Source: Orthonyx spaldingii (taxonomy: Eukaryota; Chordata; Aves; Passeriformes; Orthonychidae). Taken from it: a stretch of 64,000 bases of DNA. The notes below the pieces were generated by a model. The model searched no databases, was not told where the DNA came from, and saw only the letters and a program-made list of their open reading frames with translations. Position 1 is the stretch's first letter. Each line of letters begins with the position of its first letter. Shown here piece after piece: positions 56,311-64,000 of the stretch. A program made the translations under genes and the position numbers. The DNA lies in assembly GCA_013397795.1 (NCBI GenBank), contig VZTJ01004776.1, positions 56,111 through 120,110 of the forward strand, read 5' to 3'.

Positions 56311-57224
56311 TGAGCAGCCATGACATATTTCCTTTGGTGAACCCTGCAGATCCTTAACTTTCTCAGTTTGCTGTATGTAATAATGAGTGTGGGTCTCCCT
56401 GTCTCAGAGAAAACATCATCTTGGTTTTCACTGGGAGAAGGATGCAGCCAGGCACCCTGCTCTAGGATTTGAAGTATCAGCAGCCTCCAGCACTGGACAG
56501 TCCATGTATGGCAGCATTTATGTCCAACGGGTCATCAATAATAGCTCTGTAACTAAAACATAGAGCTGTCCTCTGGAAAGTATTACTTCTAGAGTAAAAC
56601 AAGGACTGATACTACAGAGTGACTAACACTGCAGACAGCTCTGGCAAGAAGGACATTTTGCTCAGTGTTAAGTGCAGCTCTTCAGCCTCACTTAAAGAGA
56701 GCAGTAAGGCGCATGCTGTAACAGAGAAGCTTGACATCAAAGGAGAAAATTATGCCTTTTTTATATTAAGTTCTCTCCTACGTTGCCTTTCAATAATCCA
56801 AAAGGCTCAAAGCACACTAGCTTTATTAAAACCTGCACAGAATTTGTCTGGCTGCTGTCGAGCCATCAATACCAATGAAAATATTTCCTTATCTGGCAGC
56901 ACTACTACAGCATGAAAAGAAAATGTAATACATTGTGAGCTATGGCCTGTGACTAATCACCCTTTCTTGCTATACCCCCAAACTCATCTTTAAGGTTGTG
57001 TGCAAAGTTGTCCATCTGCCTTGGGCTACCTTTCTCTCCTAAAGTAAAAATGGTATCATTTGATCATCATGCAGCATGGGGTGTGGTAGTCATTGAAAGA
57101 GGGAAATAAGTAGAGTAAGTGAAGGTTTCAAAGATAAGCTGGGCCATAACAGTAAAACTTAGTCCTGTCTGTATGAAAAACAAAAGGCAAAATTCAATGT
57201 TTGATAGGCATAAGGCATACGTAC

Positions 57225-57366
57225 TCCAAACTTTCAGTTTCCTCTTCTGATGAATCCCCTTCTTCAGATGCTGAATCAGTCATAGACACATCTGTTGCTT
57301 CATCTTTATCATCACCACTCAATACAGAGCTGTCCAACAGCAGCTGGCTTCTTTGTTGTTCACACA
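57225..57366 (-). pseudogene. RNF4-like exon 4A (acidic), frame-incompatible
   Basis: In the frame that joins exon 5A it encodes EQQRSQLLLDSSVLSGDDKD, then DVSMTDSASEEGDSSEEETE, an expanded acidic version of the RNF4 SSDDEE exon. Its 142 bp start two bases into a codon, so it cannot follow exon 3 or 5B in frame. Either a base was lost at the acceptor or an unseen upstream exon feeds it. Confidence 0.6.
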
Positions 57367-58379
57367 CTGCAATTTAATTTTGATAAGTTAAATCTATTAA
57401 TTACTCTCTCTCTCCTTGGAACCATATTTTAAAAACTTTATTATAAATGGTCTGTAATGGTTCCTATTTGGAATGGACCCTATTCAGCTGGGTTAAAAGC
57501 AATCTTAAACAAACTTGTTTCCCTAAATATTGAGGCTGAACCCTTCCACACATTGTGACTATTCTGCTACAGACCAACACAAAACATTTTGTCTAGTTAC
57601 CCTACAAACAGCTAAAAATGTTATCTGAGAGATTCTCAGTATCATATGTTCCATGGAGTTACACTACCTGTGAACAAATCTGCCTTATAAAGGGAAGGTC
57701 CCTCACACAACTCTTACTAACAGTATCTGCTGTGGTCCTATGGTGTTAAGGTAACTTGAAAATTAAAACACATATAGTTCAAAGGGGATCAATTTTTAAT
57801 CTGTAACACCCTGGTCTGTAACACCCAAAGTGTGAGAACTACTGTTTGCTTTTTAATTCTCAGAAAACACATATAACAATGATCTCTGCAACTCTCGTGT
57901 CCATGTACAAAATAATCAAGCACTAGTCAATTAAAATGACAGCAAATGTCATCAAATTAAAGTTCCTTCCTACATAAGTATTGATCCACAACTTCTATCG
58001 TGGGAATTTTCCAATGTGTTTGATAGCAGCTATCAGACACAGATGGGATCCATTCTCTAAAACACTGGCCAGAGGCTTTAGCACTGTTCTTTACCTTTTG
58101 CTAAATGCATTTTCAATCCCTGCTGCTTGAGATGTTTGGAAAGGACATAGAAAAACTGATGATTATATTTGTAACAATTCCATTATCAACTATAAAATGT
58201 AAACTCACCTTCAGGAAGCTTGCATCAGTGCATATGGGAAGGGAGAAAAAAAAAATACAATTAGACTTTGGTGTGCAGCCTTGGTGTTACATACCAACAC
58301 CAGTTCAGCAAAACAATTACAACACAACAGATGAAGAATGGTAGGCTATCGCCATCTAATTTTGGTTAAGAATATTAAA

Positions 58380-58445
58380 AGTAGTAGCCAAATAGCTGCT
58401 GCCCTGGAAACAAATAAGAGGTTGCAGCTGCTTCTGCTCCCACTG
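58380..58445 (-). pseudogene. RNF4-like exon 4C, partial third copy
   Basis: After a TGTTTCAG acceptor the minus strand reads QWEQKQLQPL, close to QWEQNQQHPL of exon 4B, then diverges before the SDDEEE part and reaches a stop. The flanking plus-strand sequence 58385-58580 is also duplicated at 59460-59650. Confidence 0.6.
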
Positions 58446-58644
58446 CTGAAACAGACTAGAAACAGAGGCAGCTTAAGAATCACCTGAACACCCTCCTCCT
58501 TCCTCCCATTTCAGTTCCCAAACTGGATTTAGGATGGAGGTGACATCTTCTCAATTTTCCCCAAACAGGAAAATTCATATTAGATGAACTGAAGAAAAGA
58601 AAAAGAAGAAGAAAAGAAACCAAAACAGGGATTGGGAGGAAAGA

Positions 58645-59095
58645 ATTCCAGTTTACTGCTTTATGGCAACCTAGGCAAATAGGACTGGAACACCTGAAAT
58701 CTGTCAGTAGCTGCTAGAATAATGAGGAACCACAGGTCTGCCAGTGCCACCTTGGCAGGGGTTTCTCCCTCAGTGTACACCAACCACCAAGAAGTGACTT
58801 GGCAGCATGAGCTACTTGGAGCTTCAAAGCAAAGGCTGTGCTTCAAGCCAGCTGCCCACAGCATCCCACACTGGCCAGCTGAGCTGTGCAGTTCCCTCTC
58901 TGCCCCATTCCCCTCCCACAAAACAGAAATGATGACAATACATGGATCCTTACCTCTAAGAACTCATCCATCCAGTTTGGAGAACTAACAGTACCTGATG
59001 ACCATACACTAGAGAGAACACAACCAGAAAGAACATGCAGCCATTAATGTCACCACACATCAAGGGTTACTGATACATAAAATGTCAGATACTAA
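58645..59095. repeat. segmental duplication, copy B (of 55850-56310)
   Basis: Copy B carries exon 5B. Similarity to copy A fades leftward about where copy A meets exon 6, so no second exon 6 exists here. Confidence 0.78.
58954..59008 (-). pseudogene. RNF4-like exon 5B (RING cysteines lost)
   Basis: Encodes VWSSGTVSSPNWMDEFLE. Compared with RNF4 SGTVSCPICMDGYSE, both zinc-binding cysteines are replaced (Ser and Trp), yet the length (55 bp), phase and GTAAGG donor are kept. A protein using this exon could not fold a normal RING. Confidence 0.75.
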
Positions 59096-59409
59096 AACAT
59101 CCCCTACTCTGATTTAGCAACACCCCAGCCCAGCAACACAATCATTCCAAGAACCCTTATGTATTGCAAGCATTTCAGCGTATCTCATAGCCATAATATA
59201 AAATACATTCATTAATGGCTTCATGAACAGAGAAGAAAGGTTTCTGCTGGATTTTGCTAAGATTTTTTTTTTAAGTAGTTTTCTTCCAGACAGGCCACTA
59301 GGTCTGAAGTTTTTGCAAGATATTAAGCAGAACTCAAACTTTGGCAAAAGACTGTTTCTACTCTATGTCAGAAATCAGACTTCAGAGATTTACTTTATCT
59401 GTCACATAC

Positions 59410-59513
59410 CAATTGCTGTTTCTTCCTTCCTCTTCATCATCACTTGCCAGTAGCATGGCTGAATTATCTGCTGTTCTGGAAACAAGTGGGTGCTGCTGGT
59501 TCTGCTCCCATTG
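59410..59513 (-). CDS. RNF4-like exon 4B (SDDEEE)
   Basis: Encodes QWEQNQQHPLVSRTADNSAM then LLASDDEEEGRNSN. It aligns with RNF4 HADSCVVSSDDEE, but the Arg-rich nucleosome-targeting stretch (RRRPRRNARR in human) is absent. It is 104 bp, starts in phase 0 after exon 3 and joins exon 5A or 5B. Confidence 0.72.
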
Positions 59514-60396
59514 CTAGAATGGATTAGAAACAGGAGTAACTTAGGAACACCTGAACACCTTCCATCCTGCTCCTCTGTTTCAGTTCCGTGATTGGATTTA
59601 GGCTATACATGTTTCTTCCCCTCTTTCTCCCCTAAATGAGCAAATTCAGCTGTGATAGCCAGAACATCTTTGTATGAAATGAACAGCTGCTAAGAAAAAA
59701 ACCCAACACCAAATCCTTGTTTTTTCAGAATTGGAGCTGGGTTATGCAGATTCTTCCATAAAGTTCAAGGCCTTTTCATATTTCTGCTGCATGTTTCTGC
59801 TTTGCACAGCAGCAGTGGCATCCCAAAACTCAGGGGATAAAATGCCCTGTGGGCTGGATCTTTTAAAAATACTTCTTGGAGTAAAAAATAGAGCTGCATT
59901 AATAAACTTTAAATACTTCTCAGAGTAATAAACAGCTTGTACCCCAGCCAGTTACAGTTGTACTTCTGCGACAGGAGTACCTCAAACTAATGTTGCAGTT
60001 AAACACTTCATATTTGGGAAGTTAAAGGCTTCTTGTCCTCTCTTTTTCTTGTTCTTTAAATCACTGACCTATATCTTGGGTATCTCTATAACAGCTTCAG
60101 CTTCAAACTGGCTCCTTCTGTTCCATTATCTGTGATTGCTAAATATTCTCCCCAAGTTTTAGAGCAAAAAAGGTCTTTTAAATTACTCTTCCACACTCTG
60201 CAAGTGATACTCAGAGATGCTGATGCATTCACAGGTGCACTTGGGGTTGACTGGGAGCTCTGTCTAAAGACGTAAGTCAGAGCTGTGTTTCAGGCCTGAA
60301 CGTCAGACTACTTGGATGCCAGAAGACAGGTCTGGCAGCACAAGAGAAACCTAATGTGACTGTGAGATGGAGAGAAGTGTGTCATTCAGTATTTAC

Positions 60397-60482
60397 CACA
60401 ACATTGCCAGAATCATTGTCAGTTAGATTGATGTCTTCAGACTCAGGAGAATCAGCTGTAACACCTATGAATTCTTCACCAG
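60397..60482 (-). CDS. RNF4-like exon 3 (SUMO-interacting motif region)
   Basis: Encodes GEEFIGVTADSPESEDINLT then DNDSGNVV, aligning with RNF4 AGDEIVDLTCESLEPVVVDL and HNDSVVIV. The hydrophobic SUMO-interacting cores are weakened (FIGV for IVDL, INLT for VVDL). It is 86 bp, and its first two bases complete Ala with exon 2. Confidence 0.78.
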
Positions 60483-61203
60483 CTGAAAACCAGAATGTTA
60501 GAATCAAGATCAGAAATTGCAGAGGAATGAAATGGACAGGTCCAGTGGAATAGGCTGAGGTAGGATTCATCTGTGCCCTGGGTCTCTTCTTTTCAGGAAT
60601 GTGTCCAACATCTCACTCAAGCTTTGCTCTCAACAGTCCACAGGGAGAGCATGACAAGTCCTGTTCTTTGCAAGGAACAGTGGCTGGCTTCCTCACACAG
60701 TTCTGTTGGATTACAGCACCTTGCAGGAGGTACACACCAACATAAAATTAACCTAACATAGGGGAAACTTTATCACATAGGAAAAAAACATAAATCAAAA
60801 CTAGAATCGTAGCAGGTATCCTAATGTTACAGTACCATACTGTACATGTTTCCTTGAGGGATGAGGCACAGATAATGACAAATGTTCTTTATCTGCTTCC
60901 AGCTTGGGAGATCCCAAACTTAGTTTGCCACCCTACGTAGTGGCAGCTCGGGCCACTGCCAGCTCAGGTGTTTGAGCAGCACTTGGACCTTTGCTGCACA
61001 GTTTCCTCTCCCGCTAGCACAAATGTATCACAGTTCAGTAACAAACCCATATGCTTGTCAGGAGTCTTGCTGGTTAGAGATGCCATACTAGGCACTTCCT
61101 AAAAATCCCAGATCTCCCTTCCTCCCCACTAAAGGGCCTAGAGACTGGAAAATGTACGCATTCAGCTGGACCCCAGCCCTCCAGAAGTGGTTTCTGTTCT
61201 TAC

Positions 61204-61345
61204 CAAGCTCAAAAGAAAGTGTACCACTTTCTTCGAGGCCTACTGGCTCTGGCTCTGAAGCTCCACCTGTGTTAAAAGCCAGCAGCCTGCTCCGTTTCTG
61301 AGCTTGACCAGAATTATATGCTTCTCCATGGCACTTTCGCTGATT
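61204..61345 (-). CDS. RNF4-like exon 2 (N-terminal)
   Basis: Encodes NQRKCHGEAYNSGQAQKRSR, then SEPEPVGLEESGTLSFEL. It matches RNF4 RKRRGGAINSRQAQKRTR and EAEPIELVE. It is 142 bp with a CTCTCAG acceptor and GTAAG donor. Confidence 0.8.
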
Positions 61346-61814
61346 CTGAGAGGGAGCAAAGTCTTAGCATTTTCTGTGGGAGTAAGGGTAACATGGCCCT
61401 CATTTTTGCAACACCAATGAAAGCACAAAGGTACAGAAAACACTGATGCGAAGGCTGGAATATGCATCAGATGGTGCTATGGGTCATTCCTCGCTGAGCG
61501 CATCGCATCAAGGAAAAGGCATCCTCCTGATCTCTTACCAGTTGTCCCATTAAGAAAAAGCCTATCCCAAAGGCTTGAAAATGAGACTAGTTTACAATTT
61601 TATCAGGTCATTGTTCACACTGTAAGCATTTCTGCACTATTGCTAGCACCCAGAGGGATTCAAAATCTTCAGTCTCCCAAACCAAGAAGTTACATGAAGT
61701 CTTAATAGACTTCTGTTCCGGTGCATTTGCTACAAACTCTTTAAACCATTTCTGGAAGTATCCCAGACAATGAGTTTTAGGAATCAGATTTGCCTTGAGT
61801 AATAAAGTACTCAC

Positions 61815-61836
61815 TGTGCTCATGGTGTTTCATGAC
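61815..61836 (-). CDS. RNF4-like exon 1, start codon (MST)
   Basis: ATG at 61823-61821 in ACACCATGAGC, a good initiation context. It encodes Met-Ser-Thr as in RNF4, then a GTGAGT donor. A TTTTAG acceptor at 61838-61837 suggests a small exon preceded by a non-coding first exon not located. Confidence 0.65.
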
Positions 61837-62196
61837 CTAAAACCACTGGAAGAGTAAGCGGGACAGGCACCAGAGAAGGAATGTCAGAGAGGTTACAGCA
61901 ATTGATCCCTCTGATTCCTTTAGGTAGCACATTACTACAAAACCCTGATTTCTAGGGGTCAGAGAACAATGTTCTTCCAAACCTACCAGAAGAGAAGAGA
62001 GGAGATTACCTATCTGGAATACATGTTCTCTTAAATACCACCCCTGGTCCAGGATTCCCATCCCCAAGTCACCAGTTTCTGTACAAATTCAGTACTGGAG
62101 CTTCACACACCTGCAGCTGGGCCAGAAGCCCAGGACAGCCCCTCAACATCAGAAATGTTTTCAAAAAACAATCTACACTTATGTGTATAGTCAGTC

Positions 62197-62612
62197 TGTA
62201 TCTTTGCTGTTTCGTCGGTGGGCTCCTCCGGGCCACCGAGTCCAGCCCTCAGTAGCTCCTTATCCCAGGAGCTCTGGTCCTGGGCTGAACGGTGGCAGCT
62301 GTTGCCGGTAGATACAGACGGACCAGTTGCATTTATATCAGCGTTCTTTTATTCTCCCTCACGGAGGGAAAAGGGTCATGCATAGAACAAGTTGTGTGGT
62401 GGAGAACCTGGCAAGACTGGCCCAGCCTGTCTCTTGCCCACGTCTTTTATGCCCTATGTCGGGGGAGGGCAAGGCGAGAGACAAGCCAATAGGCAGATGA
62501 CTGGCCAGTGACATCTGGCCAGTCCTGGGTGAACAGGGGAGGGACAGGTGGAAAGTAGAGTTGTGAGTGGTCAGACCACCAGTGGATTCTCAGTGGCCTG
62601 CCCACTGCTACA
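62197..62612 (-). mobile_element. solo LTR of an endogenous retrovirus (class II-like)
   Basis: The 416-bp element begins TGTAGCAGTGGGCAGG and ends AAACAGCAAAGATACA on the minus strand, giving TG..CA ends. It is flanked by a perfect 6-bp direct repeat TCAGTC (62191-62196 and 62613-62618). A TATA-like CATAAAAG (about 62443-62450) and AATAAA (62348-62353) are in the right order on the minus strand. No internal retroviral genes remain, as expected after LTR-LTR recombination. Six-base target duplications are typical of class II (ERVK/alpha- or beta-like) elements. Confidence 0.88.
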
Positions 62613-62850
62613 TCAGTCAAGAGTTTTTCTCACAAATGTCAGCAGATCAACTTCTGTTCCCACTGGGGATGAAGAAGATGGACTCTATGCAGAGGAGACA
62701 GACACTTTGTGTCTGCTTCCCAGCAGAGGATACATCAACTGGCTTAAGGGACTCCAGGTCACCTGAACCCCTGGGATGGAATCGTTGTGGTGACGGTTTG
62801 GTTGTGGCAACATTCCATTAATGGTAGCAGAACTCTTCTTTGGACTCTCA

Positions 62851-62992
62851 TGGTGTCCCAGAATGCTTTGGCTTGGAAGGGACCTTAAACATCACCTGAT
62901 TCCAATGTCCTGCCATGGGCAGGGACACCATCCACTACATCAGGGTGCTCAGAATCCCGGCCAGCCTGGCCTTCCAGGGACAGGGCACCCAT
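62851..62992 (-). mobile_element. CR1 LINE 3' UTR fragment
   Basis: On the minus strand it carries the CR1 3' end: the CTGCCATGGGCAGGGACA-type block inverted, then GACCTTCCAAGCC-like text and a degraded terminal repeat at the left. It has no coding content. Confidence 0.8.
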
Positions 62993-64000
62993 AACTTCTC
63001 GTCTCCTCCATGTTTTTTAGTTTGTGGCTGAAAACTTTCATGAGACTGTTTTAACTTTAATCTAGTAAATAGAAATTAAAATTAAATCCAAAGATTTTTG
63101 GTGTTCGGTTGAGGTTTTTTCTAAACTGGTGAAAGTCTAACAATTTAGATCATTATTTAAAGTCTCCGAAGTCTTGAAGTTTTCAGGTGTTCAACTACTC
63201 CTCTGCTGAGCATTTCCCAAGAGGACTGGGAGGAGGTTTGCTCTGCTCCTGAGGACAGCACCTTCCTCTTGAGGTCCTGTTCTGCTCTGAAAGGCAACAC
63301 AGCAAGAAAAGTTAAATTAAAATTCTGTTTCTCTTCTAATCAGTCTGCCACTGGACCTGCCTTCAAAGGGTTTGGCTGGGGCTCCTGAGAGCAGCAAGAA
63401 ACCCATCCCAGCCCTGCTGGATACAGGGATGCTCCTCAGATCCTGGTCTCATGGGTGCTCTTGGATGTGGGGAGGCTGGTGGAAATTCATCCAGTGCTGT
63501 GAATAGCGTAAGGATATTTTCAGCTCATACTCTACATGAGGAGGATCATTTCCTAAAATAATTTCTCTGTTGATACAACTGTTGCTTTTAGGTAATAGGC
63601 AAAATGTTGAATGTTTAAAGATAGGTGGGGATGACTTTCCCATTTTTCTCAGTTCTGTGTCTGGAAATTGAAGCAAAGGCTGGTTTCCATCATCATACTT
63701 GCAACCTTCATTTCTCACACTCAGTGCCTGACACAAGATACTTACTTATTCTTATATGAAATATGCATTGGAAATTGCTCTAGCACCTTAGCATTTTTAT
63801 TTCAAGCATTAAATCTCCTTTAGGATTTTTATTATCTAAAACTCTGCCCTTTGGACCCAACATTTTTGGAAAGTAAGATTGTTGTTGAGATGAAGCACAG
63901 GCATATGAAAAATCCCATATATTAAGGCAGGGAGCCTGTTCACTCACTTCACAGGTACAGCTGAGGTGGACTCAGCTCCTGTTATGAATGGATTTAAGTG
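62993..64000. other. no gene recognised
   Basis: A 95-codon minus-strand open frame at 63449-63736 has no recognisable domain. I cannot tell whether upstream exons of the RNF4-like gene lie here. Confidence 0.35.

Larger units (their letters stand above)
55692..61836 (-). pseudogene. RNF4-like SUMO-targeted ubiquitin ligase gene, exon-duplicated and frame-broken
   Basis: RNF4 is a nuclear RING-type E3 ligase that binds poly-SUMO through SUMO-interacting motifs. Exons on the minus strand: 1 (61815-61836, MST), 2 (61204-61345), 3 (60397-60482), 4B (59410-59513), 5B (58954-59008), partial 4C (about 58380-58445), 4A (57225-57366), 5A (56159-56213) and 6 (55692-55839). Order, phases and lengths parallel human RNF4 (MST; RKxxGxAxNSxQAQKRxR; SUMO-binding segment; SDDEE; CPICMD; CGHVFCSQC; YHPIYI). 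Exons 4 and 5 are duplicated. 5A and 5B are both 55 bp, same phase, so either can join 4B to 6, but 5B has lost its two RING cysteines. Exon 4A does not fit the phase of any upstream exon. Exon 6 lacks two bases inside the RING. With introns, it is a DNA-level copy, not a retrocopy. It could be a pseudogene, or a live gene if the deletion is an assembly error. Confidence 0.8.

Noticed and set aside
63449..63736. 95-codon minus-strand frame near the right edge
   Set aside because: No family resemblance; kept only as unannotated sequence.

Overview
The window is vertebrate nuclear DNA, almost certainly from a bird. The evidence is genes split into many short GT-AG exons, several CR1 LINE fragments with the avian (ATTCTATG)n-type 3' end, avian-style retroviral LTRs, a CpG island, and an osteopontin gene that reads like bird SPP1. 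One run of 100 Ns (30690-30789) and a single N (48170) mark assembly joins.

Layout from left to right. Positions 1-9.6 kb are mostly intergenic, with two CR1 fragments, a small minisatellite and a degenerate plus-strand exon resembling the last exon of ABCG2 (8825-8987). PKD2 (polycystin-2) lies on the minus strand from about 9.6 to 31 kb. All 15 exons are found, but exon 1 is cut by the N gap. SPP1 (osteopontin) follows on the minus strand from 31.2 to 35.6 kb, with six coding exons, one 5' UTR exon and an intact RGD motif; its poly(A) signal lies only a few hundred bases upstream of PKD2. Positions 36-55 kb contain no recognisable gene. They hold CR1 pieces, one with reverse-transcriptase homology and an artefactual 148-bp duplication, and LTR-like DNA. 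Positions 55.6-61.9 kb, minus strand, hold an RNF4-like gene (SUMO-targeted ubiquitin ligase family) with duplicated internal exons and a frame break in its RING exon. A solo LTR with a perfect 6-bp target-site duplication (62197-62612) lies just upstream of it in the same orientation.

SPP1-PKD2 with ABCG2 converging from the other side is the conserved order known from mammals (human 4q22). SPP1 is a secreted integrin-binding phosphoprotein of bone and inflammation; PKD2 is a ciliary/ER cation channel. They are neighbours by ancestry and no shared pathway is implied. The unexpected item is the RNF4-like locus, located where SIBLING genes such as MEPE, IBSP and DMP1 would be expected to continue beyond SPP1. 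Exon limits were derived by hand from splice signals, reading phase and remembered human homologues; no alignment was run.
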